64,000 nt of DNA, taken from the NCBI RefSeq assembly GCF_030766935.1, contig NZ_JASERL010000017.1:62001-126000 (forward strand). The letters run 5' to 3'. This document shows positions 1 through 7,937 of the stretch, one piece after another (the stretch's first letter is position 1; each line of letters starts with the position of its first letter). The stretch comes from Streptomyces sp. KL109B (GTDB lineage Bacteria; Actinomycetota; Actinomycetes; Streptomycetales; Streptomycetaceae). The position numbers and the translations under genes were made by a program. The notes beneath the pieces are model-generated. The model was given only the letters and a program-made list of their open reading frames with translations. It searched no databases and was not told the DNA's origin.

Positions 1-1
1 A

Positions 2-898
2 TGTCGTCTCGTGCCCCGCCACCAGGAACGTGATGACCTGCTTACGGATGTTCTCCGGCGCGAGCCGCTCGCCCGTCTCCGGGTGCGCCACCTCCAGCAT
101 GCGGTCGAGCAGATCACCCGTGCCGCCGCCGGAGGTGCGCCGCGCCGCGATCACGTCGTCGACCGTGCGGTTCAGATACGCGCGGTCCGCCGCGTTGCGC
201 TTCTCGGCGCCGCGCAGCAGCACGGTCGACAGCAGCGGCGGCACCACGTTGCGCCGCTGCGCGAACGTCAGCGCGCCCACCATGGCCGTCACGAACGGAT
301 GCGGCTTCTCGCGCTCGAACGAACCGAAGTCGTGCCCGAACCCGGTGCGCGCGATCGTCTCCAGGGTCAGCTTGGTCATGTCGGCCGGCACGTCCACCGT
401 GCGGCCCGCGGCCTCGCTCTTGTCCCACGAGGCCATCAACTGTCCGGCCACGTCCAGCATCAGCGGGTGGTAGCCCGCCATCGCGTCGCGGCTGAAGCCC
501 GGCGCCAGAATGTCGTGCGCCAGCTGCCAGTTGGGCTCGTGGTTGTACGCGGTGAACAGGCCGTCGCCCGCCATCGGGCGCAGATTGGCGACGCCGAGCC
601 CGACGTGCTTGGCGAACCGCGACTCGTCGGCGAGCTCCGCCGCGAGCTCCGCGCCCCACACGAACACGATCTCCTTGCCGAACCCCTTGCGCCGGAAGAT
701 CGGCCCGAGTTCGGCGGCCAGCTTCATCGAATCCTGCAACGGAGTGCGGACGTTCGCGCCCACCACGTCGCCGATCACCGGGACCCGCCGGGCGGGATGC
801 GGTATCAGGTCCAGGCGCGGCCACCCCTGCTCGGCGCTGCGAAAACCGCGCGGCAGCGGAGCGTCCGCCGCCCGCGGCATCTGCGGAGTCGTCGTCAT
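2..898 (-). CDS. CYP102-type cytochrome P450 (5' part only, cut by window edge)
   Basis: The N-terminal 299 residues of a P450 are present; the gene runs off the left edge. They align by eye with the haem domain of the self-sufficient fatty-acid hydroxylase P450 BM3 (CYP102): an AGDGLFT block, the stretch DMTKLTLETIARTGFG, and the I-helix oxygen-activation motif AGHETT exactly at the cut. In that family a C-terminal FMN/FAD reductase follows and the enzyme oxidises medium or long chain fatty acids with NADPH; the reductase is outside the window, so the fusion is inferred. ATG at 898 is chosen because AGGGAG lies 9 nt upstream; the ATG at 907 touches the same ribosome site. A divergent TetR gene and a long dyad lie upstream, as in the BM3/BM3R1 arrangement. 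Confidence 0.88.
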   Translation of the reverse strand, partial: MTTTPQMPRAADAPLPRGFRSAEQGWPRLDLIPHPARRVPVIGDVVGANVRTPLQDSMKLAAELGPIFRRKGFGKEIVFVWGAELAAELADESRFAKHVGLGVANLRPMAGDGLFTAYNHEPNWQLAHDILAPGFSRDAMAGYHPLMLDVAGQLMASWDKSEAAGRTVDVPADMTKLTLETIARTGFGHDFGSFEREKPHPFVTAMVGALTFAQRRNVVPPLLSTVLLRGAEKRNAADRAYLNRTVDDVIAARRTSGGGTGDLLDRMLEVAHPETGERLAPENIRKQVITFLVAGHETT

Positions 899-953
899 CG
901 TGTCCATCTCCCTTGCGCGAGTGCGCCGTTGGAACACCCGGACCACACTGTTA

Positions 954-1005
954 GACGTGGATTCAATAACGCGGCACAGTCTGAGCCTGTTATTGAACTC
1001 ACGTC
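954..1005. promoter_or_regulatory. Long inverted repeat between P450 and TetR genes (probable TetR operator)
   Basis: The arms GACGTGGATTCAATAAC (954-970) and GTTATTGAACTCACGTC (989-1005) are inverted copies matching at 15 of 17 positions, with an 18-bp spacer. They fill the 141-bp divergent intergenic region. The natural reading is that the adjacent TetR protein binds here and controls both genes, perhaps in response to a fatty acid. Binding is inferred. Confidence 0.65.
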
Positions 1006-1039
1006 AAGTAAGCGGTGTTGTGTCGAGTAGGGTGCGCCC

Positions 1040-1666
1040 ATGACCAGGGAGCGAGGGGGAACGGCGGCACCGGGGGAGCGCACCCGGCGCAGGCTGAGCA
1101 CGCAGGAGCGCCGCGAGCAACTGCTCGCCGTAGGGGCCAAGTTGTTCGCGCAGGCTCCGTACGACGACGTATGGATCGAAGAGGTCGCCGAGATCGCCGG
1201 TGTCTCGCGCGGGCTGCTGTACCACTACTTTCCGAACAAACGGGACTTCTTCGCCGCCGTCGTCCAGCGGGAGAGCGCGCGCATGCTGCGGCTGACCGCC
1301 GCCGTGCCCGGCATCCCGGTCCGCGACCAGCTCGGCACGGGCCTCGACACCTTCCTCGACTACGTCGTCACGCACGCGCACGGCTTCCGCGCCTTCCACA
1401 GCGCCGAGGCGGCGGGCGACCCGGCCGTGCGCGCCGCGTACCGGGAGGGGCTCGCCGCGCACGAGGCGCAGATCATGGCCGCGCTCGCAGCGGACCCGCA
1501 CATCGCCGACAGGCTTCCGGAACCGGCCGTGCTGCGCCTCGCCGTGCGCGGCTGGCTCGCGTTCCTGGTCGGCGTCTGCCTGGACTGGCTCGACGGGGGC
1601 GAGCTCGCGCGCGAGCAGGTGCGGGACCTGTGTGCGCGGGCGCTGGTCGGGGCGATCGGCATCTGA
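1040..1666 (+). CDS. TetR/AcrR family transcriptional repressor
   Basis: A 208-residue TetR protein with the DNA-binding HTH around residues 44-63, ending in the typical GLLYHYFPNKRDFF block. The rest is a variable helical ligand-binding domain. It is transcribed divergently from the CYP102-type P450 gene and the two share the dyad at 954-1005, so it probably represses the P450 gene and itself until a fatty acid or similar ligand releases it, as BM3R1 does in Bacillus megaterium. The ATG is preceded by a weak AGGG. The ligand cannot be told from sequence. Confidence 0.9.
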   Translation: MTRERGGTAAPGERTRRRLSTQERREQLLAVGAKLFAQAPYDDVWIEEVAEIAGVSRGLLYHYFPNKRDFFAAVVQRESARMLRLTAAVPGIPVRDQLGTGLDTFLDYVVTHAHGFRAFHSAEAAGDPAVRAAYREGLAAHEAQIMAALAADPHIADRLPEPAVLRLAVRGWLAFLVGVCLDWLDGGELAREQVRDLCARALVGAIGI

Positions 1667-1735
1667 CTCGCCGGGCGTGCACGGGGTCGTAAGGGTAACT
1701 TGCAAGGCTTCCTGTCTAACTCGTACGGTGGCGGC

Positions 1736-2221
1736 ATGTCAGGAACCGGTGTGCCAGGAACGCAGTCAGCCACAGGGGGCGAGGGTTCGGGCGGCGAGCC
1801 GCCCACCGAGCGGATCGCCGCCGATCTCGCCACCGTCGTCGGCCGGCTCTCGCGCCGGCTGCGCACCGCGTCGCCGGACAGCCTGCTCACCCCCACCCAG
1901 CGCACCGTCCTCGCCCGCCTCGAAGGGGAGGGCCCCGCCACCACGGCCGCGCTCGCCCGCTCCGAGTACGTGCGCCCGCAGTCCATGCGGCTCACGCTCG
2001 GTGCCCTTGAGGAGCAGGGCTTCGTGTCCCGCGCGCCGGACCCGAACGACGGGCGGCAGTCCGTCGTGTCGATCACCGACAGCGGCCGCGCCACCCTCGA
2101 CTCCGTCCGCGCGGCCAAGCACGGCTGGCTCACCCAGGCGCTCACCGACGAGCTCGGCGACGACGAGCGGCGCACCATCGCAGAGGCGACCGCGCTCCTC
2201 GAACGGCTGGTGCGCAAGTGA
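1736..2221 (+). CDS. MarR family transcriptional regulator
   Basis: A 161-residue MarR protein from ATG 1736; an upstream in-frame start at 1700 has no better ribosome site. The winged HTH spans about residues 40-115: the recognition region contains ARSEYVRPQSMRLTL and the wing contains DPNDGRQSVVSIT, the usual D-x-R-D/G-R pattern. The stop codon overlaps the GTG of the MFS transporter (GTGA), so the two are translationally coupled. This layout suggests a self-regulated drug-efflux operon in which the regulator senses the transported compound; the substrate is unknown. Confidence 0.88.
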   Translation: MSGTGVPGTQSATGGEGSGGEPPTERIAADLATVVGRLSRRLRTASPDSLLTPTQRTVLARLEGEGPATTAALARSEYVRPQSMRLTLGALEEQGFVSRAPDPNDGRQSVVSITDSGRATLDSVRAAKHGWLTQALTDELGDDERRTIAEATALLERLVRK

Positions 2222-3645
2222 CCGAGGGCGTGGGGGACCCGGCGGTCGCCACCGGCGGCGGACGGGTTCCCGCGCAGGCGGCGGCGGACACCCGGGAGCA
2301 GGGCTTCCGGGCCCGGCTCACCGCTCCGCTGCTCCTCGGCTCGGTGCTCAACCCGCTCAACACCACGATGATCTCCACCGCCCTGGTGGCGATCGGGCAC
2401 GACTTCGGGATCGGCGCGGCCGACACGGCCTGGCTGATCTCCGTCCTCTACCTCGCGAGCGCCGTCGCCCAGCCCGTGCTCGGCAAGCTCGCCGACACGC
2501 TCGGCCCGCGCCGGGTGTTCCTCGTCGGGCTCGTCGTCGTGTGTGCCTCCGGGATCGTCGGAGCCGTGGCCCCCGCCTTCGGGTGGCTCATCGTCTCCCG
2601 GCTGCTCCTCGGCATCGGCACCTCCGCCGCCTACCCGGCCGCGATGGCCGTGCTGCGCGACGAGGGCCGCCGGGTGGGCCGCCGCCCGCCGCGCACCGTC
2701 ATGGGGCGGCTGTCCTTCGCCGCGCTCGGCAGCGCGGCCGTCGGGCCGACGCTCGGCGGAGTGCTCGTCATGCTCGTCGGCTGGCGCGGCATCTTCGCGG
2801 TCAACGTGCCCGTGGCGGCGATCGCGTTCGCCCTCGCCGTGCTGTGGATCCCGCGCGACCCGCCGCGCGTCCAGGACGGCGAACCGGCGCCGCGCGCCGC
2901 CCTCGACCCCCTCGGCATCGGCCTGTTCACCACCGCCCTGACGGTTCTGGTCTTCTTCCTCCTCGACCTGTCCGACCCCATGTGGTGGCTGCTCGCGCCC
3001 TTCGTGGTGCTCACCGGCGCGCTCGTGTGGTGGCAGTTGCGGGCCAGGGCCCCGTTCATCGACGTCCGCATGCTCGCCGGGAACGGACCGCTCGCCCGTA
3101 CCTACCTCCGCCACGGACTGAGCTATCTGCTCATCTACTGCGTCATGTACGGCTTCACCCAGTGGCTGGAGGAGGGGCGCGGCTATTCGTCCGGGTACAC
3201 CGGGCTGCTGATGCTCCCCATGTCGCTCGCGGCGATGGTGTGTTCGCTGCTCGGAGCCCGTACGAAGGGCATTCGCGCGCCGCTCGTCGTCGCGGGCGTG
3301 CTGCTCACCTCGGGCGCGGGGCTGCTGGCCTTCCTCGACGGGGACACGCCGCTGGTGCTGCTGCTCGTGGCGGGCGCGTGCTTCGGCATTCCGCAGGGGT
3401 TCGTCGGCACGTGCAACCAGGCGGCCGTCCAGGAGTACGCGCCGGCAGCCGAAATCGGCTCGGCGGCCGGGCTGCAGCGCACCGCCCAGTACATCGGCGC
3501 CATCACCGCGTCGAGCCTCATCGCGCTCGCCTACGGGCAGCGCGCGAGCGACGGCGGCCTGCATCTCATGGCGGGCGTCTCCGTCGTCCTCGGCGTCCTC
3601 CTGGTGGGGCTGACCGTGACGGACCGGGCGCTGCGCAGGAGTTGA
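2218..3645 (+). CDS. MFS multidrug efflux transporter, DHA2/EmrB-like
   Basis: A 475-residue polytopic membrane protein. The first helices carry NPLNTTMISTALVAIG and the loop after helix 2 has GKLADTLGPRRVF, the MFS motif A. The length and about 12-14 hydrophobic segments fit proton-driven drug exporters of the DHA2 group. It starts at GTG inside the stop of the MarR gene and is probably expressed only with it. It ends 3 bp from the convergent stomatin-like gene. The substrate cannot be inferred. Confidence 0.88.
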   Translation: MTEGVGDPAVATGGGRVPAQAAADTREQGFRARLTAPLLLGSVLNPLNTTMISTALVAIGHDFGIGAADTAWLISVLYLASAVAQPVLGKLADTLGPRRVFLVGLVVVCASGIVGAVAPAFGWLIVSRLLLGIGTSAAYPAAMAVLRDEGRRVGRRPPRTVMGRLSFAALGSAAVGPTLGGVLVMLVGWRGIFAVNVPVAAIAFALAVLWIPRDPPRVQDGEPAPRAALDPLGIGLFTTALTVLVFFLLDLSDPMWWLLAPFVVLTGALVWWQLRARAPFIDVRMLAGNGPLARTYLRHGLSYLLIYCVMYGFTQWLEEGRGYSSGYTGLLMLPMSLAAMVCSLLGARTKGIRAPLVVAGVLLTSGAGLLAFLDGDTPLVLLLVAGACFGIPQGFVGTCNQAAVQEYAPAAEIGSAAGLQRTAQYIGAITASSLIALAYGQRASDGGLHLMAGVSVVLGVLLVGLTVTDRALRRS

Positions 3646-3648
3646 GGT

Positions 3649-4428
3649 TCAGGAGGCGGGCGGGCCCTGCTGCTGTGCGCGCTCCAGGAAGCGCAGCAGC
3701 TCGACCGGGAACGGCAGCACCAGCGTCGAGTTCTTCTCCGCCGCGACCGCCACCACGGTCTGCAGCAGCCGCAGTTGGAGGGCGGCCGGCTGGTCCGACA
3801 TCTGCTTCGCCGCCTCGGACAGCTTCTTCGACGCCTGCAACTCGGCGTCGGCGTTGATGACCCGGGCCCGCCGCTCACGGTCGGCCTCGGCCTGCCGCGC
3901 CATCGACCGCTTCATCGACTCGGGCAGCGATACGTCCTTGATCTCGACGCGGTCGATCTGCACACCCCAGCCCACGGCCGGGCTGTCGATCATCAACTCC
4001 AGGCCCTGGTTGAGCTTCTCCCGGTCGGAGAGCAGATCGTCGAGCTCGCTCTTGCCGATGATGGAACGCAGCGAGGTCTGTGCCATCTGGGAGACCGCGA
4101 ACCGGTAGTCCTCGACCTGGACCAGCGCGTTCGCCGCGTCGACGACCTTGAAGTAGACGACGGCGTCGACCCGCACCGTCACGTTGTCCCGCGTGATGCC
4201 CTCCTGGGCGGGCACGGGCATCGTCACGATCTGCATGTTCACCTTGCGCAGCCGGTCGACCACCGGCACGACCATCGTGAGCCCCGGCTCCCGCACACTC
4301 CCGGCGAGCCGCCCCAGACGGAACACGACACCACGCTCGTACTGCTTCACGACGCGGGCCGCTGCCGCCGCGTACAGCAGGCACACACAGACCAGCGCCA
4401 CGCCCGCGATCGTGAGTTCCTGGACCAT
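3649..4428 (-). CDS. SPFH/band 7 (stomatin-like, slipin) membrane protein
   Basis: A 259-residue protein with one N-terminal membrane helix (about residues 6-26) followed by the SPFH domain: YERGVVFRLGR, EPGLTMVVPVVDRLRKVNMQ, and the helical tail ARQAEADRERRARVINADAELQ rewritten here only in part (ARQAEADRERRARVI). Such proteins form oligomeric rings or patches on the inner face of the membrane and are often linked to NfeD or membrane-fluidity genes; no NfeD gene is adjacent. ATG 4428 is used because it begins directly before the helix; a longer frame to 4584 has no family support. Confidence 0.9.
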   Translation of the reverse strand: MVQELTIAGVALVCVCLLYAAAAARVVKQYERGVVFRLGRLAGSVREPGLTMVVPVVDRLRKVNMQIVTMPVPAQEGITRDNVTVRVDAVVYFKVVDAANALVQVEDYRFAVSQMAQTSLRSIIGKSELDDLLSDREKLNQGLELMIDSPAVGWGVQIDRVEIKDVSLPESMKRSMARQAEADRERRARVINADAELQASKKLSEAAKQMSDQPAALQLRLLQTVVAVAAEKNSTLVLPFPVELLRFLERAQQQGPPAS

Positions 4429-4736
4429 GACGACACCCCCAGGTGTCCGAGTCCTCCGCTTAATCAACGATATGCCGGGAATGTGGCCGCGGTCGAGAGG
4501 GTTGGCCGCGCGGGCCCGCGGACCCGTGCCGACGGCAGTCGTACGGAGTGTTCGGTGGGGTAATGTGGCCGGTCCGAACAGCACCGCGAGGGAACGAGGA
4601 GGTGAGTCCGATCACCGTTGTGTCAGGTCGGGAGCTCCCTTCTCCCGCCGTACGCCCCGTCCGTCCGCACTGAGCGACGCCACGGCCGTCCGGCGACCGG
4701 GAGAGCCCATCGGCAGCCCGAGAGGCCCCACCCTTC
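4429..4736. other. 308-bp divergent intergenic region with a possible 23-codon ORF
   Basis: This region separates the stomatin-like gene from the HemK-like gene and must carry both promoters. The only coding candidate is a short plus-strand ORF, GTG 4602 to TGA 4673 (23 codons, beginning VSPITVVSGREL), with GAGGGA upstream. It could be a leader peptide or chance. No clear operator or terminator was seen. Confidence 0.3.
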
Positions 4737-5540
4737 ATGTCGCTTTCCCCGTTGCCCCGTTGCCCCCTCCCGCTCGATCCCGACTCCGTGGTCGCGGCCC
4801 TGCGCGCCGCAGGCTGCGTCTTCGCCGAGGACGAGGCGCGGATCCTGCTGTCCACCGCCCGTGACACCGCCGAACTGGCCGTCCTGGTCGAGCGCCGCGC
4901 GAGCGGGCTGCCCCTGGAACACGTCGTCGGCTGGGCCGAGTTCTGCGGGCTGCGGGTCGCCGTCGACCCGAACGTCTTCGTGCCGCGCCGCCGCACCGAG
5001 TTCCTCGCGCGCCAGGCCCTCGCCCACACCCCGCCCGGAGCCGTCGTCGTCGACCTCTGCTGCGGCACGGGCGCCGTCGCCGCCGTCCTGGCCGACCGCC
5101 GCCCGGCGCGGCTGCACGCGGCCGACCTGGACCCCGCCGCCGCGCGCTGCGCCCGCCGCAACCTCGACCCGCTCGGCGGCCTGGTCCACGAGGGCGACCT
5201 GTACGCGCCGCTGCCCGCAGACCTCAAGGGCCGCGTCGACACGCTCATAGCCAACGGCCCCTACGTCCCCACCGGCGACGTCCCGCTGCTGCCCCCGGAG
5301 GCCCGCGAGCACGAGCGGCTCATCGCGCTCGACGGCGGACGGGACGGCCTCGACGTGCTGCGCCGCGTCGCCGACGAGGCGCCCGAGTGGCTCGCGCCCG
5401 GCGGGCACCTCTTCGTCGAGACGAGCGAGCGTCAGGCCGCCGCCGCGCGGGCGGCGGTCCGCGCGGCGGGCCTGCACGCGCGCGTGGTCGCGGACGACGA
5501 CCTGTACGCCACGATCGTCATCGGCACACGCACCGCCTGA
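4737..5540 (+). CDS. HemK/PrmC-related protein methyltransferase (putative N5-glutamine)
   Basis: A 267-residue class I SAM-dependent methyltransferase. Residues about 104-112 form the SAM motif VVDLCCGTG, and residues 173-176 read NGPY where true PrmC/HemK enzymes have NPPY. It also has LPLEHVVGWAEFCGLRV, the PrmC-type N-terminal signature. The window shows no prfA neighbour, so this is likely the PrmC-related paralogue common in actinomycetes whose substrate is unknown, rather than the release-factor enzyme. ATG 4737 is the first start that keeps the N-terminal domain. Confidence 0.8.
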   Translation: MSLSPLPRCPLPLDPDSVVAALRAAGCVFAEDEARILLSTARDTAELAVLVERRASGLPLEHVVGWAEFCGLRVAVDPNVFVPRRRTEFLARQALAHTPPGAVVVDLCCGTGAVAAVLADRRPARLHAADLDPAAARCARRNLDPLGGLVHEGDLYAPLPADLKGRVDTLIANGPYVPTGDVPLLPPEAREHERLIALDGGRDGLDVLRRVADEAPEWLAPGGHLFVETSERQAAAARAAVRAAGLHARVVADDDLYATIVIGTRTA

Positions 5541-5643
5541 CGTCGGGTTTGGCCCGGCGCCTCGCCGGTACCCGGACCGGCCGGACACCGGCGACGTACC
5601 AACCGAGCACCGCCGACGCGGCGACGAAGAGGGAGCAGCCACC

Positions 5644-6015
5644 ATGACCGACACGCCTCCCGTCCACGGCTTCGCCCCCACAGTGGTGGGCGTGGCCCTC
5701 AGCGACTGCACGCCTCAGGACGCGGCGACGGTCCTGCGCGTCCTGTGCACGGCCTTCCGCTCGGACCGCACACCCACCGAGCACCCCGAGGAGGACGCCA
5801 CGGTCTGGCTCGCCACGCTGGACGCCGCGACCCTCCCGGCGCCCTCCGTGGCCAGGCCGCTGTCCGCGCCCGTCACGGCGGACATCCAAGGCGGCCACGA
5901 GGCCCTCGACCGGGTGCGGGCCGCGCTGACGAAGGCGTTCACCCTCACCGAGTCGACGATCGCCTCCGGCGACCAGGAACAGGAACTGCACCTGCGCCTG
6001 ATGACGCCGCACTGA
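5644..6015 (+). CDS. Small conserved protein, function unknown
   Basis: A 123-residue soluble protein with AGGGAGC 8 nt before its ATG and Streptomyces-like third-position GC. It has no signal peptide, membrane helix or recognisable motif. The second half is acidic and helical. It follows the HemK-like gene by about 100 bp in the same direction and may be cotranscribed. The stop region is a 9-bp duplication (6009-6026). Confidence 0.6.
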   Translation: MTDTPPVHGFAPTVVGVALSDCTPQDAATVLRVLCTAFRSDRTPTEHPEEDATVWLATLDAATLPAPSVARPLSAPVTADIQGGHEALDRVRAALTKAFTLTESTIASGDQEQELHLRLMTPH

Positions 6016-6026
6016 GCGCACTGAGC
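6009..6026 (+). repeat. 9-bp tandem duplication carrying the stop codon
   Basis: GCACTGAGC occurs twice in succession and the first copy contains the TGA stop (6013-6015) of the upstream gene; the second copy repeats the TGA. Short enough to be chance alone, but it matches the pattern seen at other stops in this window. Confidence 0.6.
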
Positions 6027-6046
6027 CACCGGGTGCACCCGCGGGC

Positions 6047-6709
6047 TCACGTGCCGTACGAGACGTCGACCTCCCGGAACCCCAGCGACCGCAGCAGTCC
6101 GCGCATCATGTCCGTCGTGTTCCGCTCGGCGCGCCCCGTGAGGCCGCTGTCCCGGGCCGCCTCGCCGATGTGCCGGGCGGCGAGTTGGCGCACCGCCCGC
6201 TCGTCGCCCGGGTTGTCGGAGAAGAGGTCGCCGAGACGGTCGAGCAGCCCCCGCTGCTTCGCCACGGCGTACGAGCGGTCGGTGTCGAGCGTGGGCGCGG
6301 CGAGCCGGGCGTGCGGCAGCCGCAGCGTCGCGGAGGTGCGGTCCCGGTTCACCCGCACGTCGTCCTGCCCGACCTTCCCCAGGTCCACGTACGCGTTCAC
6401 CGTGCCCGCGCCTACGTAGAGCGTGCGCGTGCCCTGGATCGCGTCCGGCAGGTACTTGGAGTCCTTGTCGAGGTCGACCACCACCTGGTAGTTCCCCGCC
6501 GCGGCTTCGTAACGGCTCAGATCCCGTACGGACTTGAGCAGCGCGGGCCCCGAGCGGTCGTGCGTCTCCGTGCCGAACACGTCGTCCAGCCGGTGCATCA
6601 GGCTCAGGCCGGTGAAGAGGACCGCGAGCACCACGGCGAGCGCGATCACCGCCTTCGTCCAGCGGGGTAACAGCGCGGCCCATCGGGGCAGTGAGGTCCT
6701 CGGCGTCAT
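6047..6709 (-). CDS. DUF4230 family membrane-anchored protein
   Basis: A 220-residue protein with one N-terminal membrane helix (about residues 18-40, KAVIALAVVLAVLFTGLSLM) and an extracytoplasmic domain of the DUF4230 type: alternating beta strands with YQVVVDLDKDSKYLPDAI and LYVGAGTVNAYVDL. AAGGAGG lies 7 nt before the ATG. The family has no established function; it occurs widely in actinomycetes and firmicutes. Confidence 0.78.
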   Translation of the reverse strand: MTPRTSLPRWAALLPRWTKAVIALAVVLAVLFTGLSLMHRLDDVFGTETHDRSGPALLKSVRDLSRYEAAAGNYQVVVDLDKDSKYLPDAIQGTRTLYVGAGTVNAYVDLGKVGQDDVRVNRDRTSATLRLPHARLAAPTLDTDRSYAVAKQRGLLDRLGDLFSDNPGDERAVRQLAARHIGEAARDSGLTGRAERNTTDMMRGLLRSLGFREVDVSYGT

Positions 6710-6767
6710 GGGGCGGCCTCCTTCCCATGACTACGAAATGCCACCGGGAGCCGTGATCACGCCACTT

Positions 6768-7199
6768 TCAACGAGATGCGAAGCGCCGTACGTACCGCTT
6801 CTGCCACGGCGTCTCAACCGCCCCGCGCGCGTAGTGCGCACGTACGTAGTCGACCGCCTCACCCGCCGCTACGCCGTCCAGCACCGCCAGACACGCGAGC
6901 GCCGTCCCCGTACGACCGCGTCCACCCGCGCACGCCACCTCCACCCGCTCGTTTGCACAGCGCCGCCACGCCTCCGTGAGCACGGCACGCGCGCGTGCAC
7001 GGTCGCTGGGCAGCCGGAAGTCGGGCCAGCGCAGCCACGTCGACTCCCAGTCGCTGGGCGGCGGTTCGCCGCCCAGCAAGTAGACGCCGTACGCCGGCGG
7101 GGGCCCGGCGGGGAGCGGCTCACGCACCCCCCTGCCCCGTACGAGGCGCCCGGAGGGCAGTCGCAGCACGCCCGGCGCCCCGGCCTCCCAGGTCGTCAC
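6768..7199 (-). CDS. Protein-tyrosine-phosphatase-like protein (Cx5R)
   Basis: A 143-residue protein with the dual-specificity phosphatase signature C90-AGGRG-R96-TGT, the Cx5R P-loop in which the Cys is the nucleophile and the Arg binds phosphate. The usual His before the Cys is Ala here (VACAGGRG), a change seen in some bacterial phosphatases. It starts at GTG 7199, which overlaps the TGA of the upstream TetR gene (GTGA), so the two are coupled. The substrate is unknown; catalytic activity is likely but not certain. Confidence 0.72.
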   Translation of the reverse strand: MTTWEAGAPGVLRLPSGRLVRGRGVREPLPAGPPPAYGVYLLGGEPPPSDWESTWLRWPDFRLPSDRARARAVLTEAWRRCANERVEVACAGGRGRTGTALACLAVLDGVAAGEAVDYVRAHYARGAVETPWQKRYVRRFASR

Positions 7200-7840
7200 G
7201 CCGCGTCCTTCGCCGCCGACAGCAGGAAGGCGGCCATCCGGCGCGCCCGGCCGAACGCGTCCGGGAACACGTCCAGGCCGTCCGAGACCAGCGCGCCCTC
7301 GTGCAGCAGCATCAGCGAACGCCCGAGTTCCCGTGCCGGAGCCGGCGCCACGTCCCGCGCGAGCCGGGTGAACAGGTCCAGCATCCACCGCTTCTGACCC
7401 GTGATCACCGCGTATGCGGGGTGCGCGGGGTCGCTGATCTCGGCGTGCGCGTTGACCATGCTGCAGCCCTTGCCGCTGTTCTCGCGCATCCACTCCTCGG
7501 AGGCGTCGAAGACGGCCAGGACGCGGTCGGTGGGGGAGCGTTCGGCGTTCTCCTGGTGCTCGGCGAGATAGGCGCGCCAGCGGGCGTCGCGGGTCGCCAG
7601 ATAGTCGACGACGATCTGCTCCTTCGAACCGAAGCGGTCGTACAGCGTCTTCTTCGTGACGCCCGCCTCCGCCGCGATCAGGTCGACGCCGACGGCGTGG
7701 ATGCCGCGCTCGTAGAACAGCCGTGAGGCGGTCTCCAGGACCTTTCTCGCGGCCGGTGTGAGGTCGGGGCGGGACGGGTCGACGGTCGGCGGCGCGGCCG
7801 GCGGGGCGGAGGTCATCGCGGAGTTCGTCGTCGTACGCAT
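7196..7840 (-). CDS. TetR/AcrR family transcriptional regulator
   Basis: A 214-residue TetR protein; the HTH lies near residues 53-72 (VDLIAAEAGVTKKTLYDRFGSKEQ). It is divergent from the EamA transporter gene, and the intergenic region holds two dyads of the same sequence type (7850-7867, 7877-7894), the first only 10 bp from its own start. It therefore probably represses both itself and the exporter. It is coupled to the phosphatase-like gene downstream. Confidence 0.9.
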   Translation of the reverse strand: MRTTTNSAMTSAPPAAPPTVDPSRPDLTPAARKVLETASRLFYERGIHAVGVDLIAAEAGVTKKTLYDRFGSKEQIVVDYLATRDARWRAYLAEHQENAERSPTDRVLAVFDASEEWMRENSGKGCSMVNAHAEISDPAHPAYAVITGQKRWMLDLFTRLARDVAPAPARELGRSLMLLHEGALVSDGLDVFPDAFGRARRMAAFLLSAAKDAA

Positions 7841-7849
7841 GACTCCAGA

Positions 7850-7867
7850 CTAGACCGATCTGTATAG
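7850..7867. promoter_or_regulatory. TetR operator, left copy
   Basis: CTAGACCGATCTGTATAG is an imperfect 18-bp dyad (14 of 18 positions symmetric) with core GATC. It shares GATCTGTATA with the right copy; the centres are 27 bp apart. Confidence 0.6.
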
Positions 7868-7876
7868 TGGTGCCAG

Positions 7877-7894
7877 GTAAACAGATCTGTATAC
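7877..7894. promoter_or_regulatory. TetR operator, right copy
   Basis: GTAAACAGATCTGTATAC is an 18-bp dyad symmetric at 16 of 18 positions, with a perfect 10-bp core ACAGATCTGT. It lies 44 bp upstream of the EamA start. Two such sites between divergent genes strongly suggest the adjacent TetR binds here. Confidence 0.7.
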
Positions 7895-7937
7895 CCGCAT
7901 CCCCCTGAAGTCGATCACGCGAGGCGGTGGCCGCGCC

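Noticed and set aside
1360-3564. A 734-codon minus-strand ORF opposite MarR and MFS genes
   Set aside because: Codon pattern is that of an antisense frame and the product is rich in Arg, Asp, Glu and Gly without domains.
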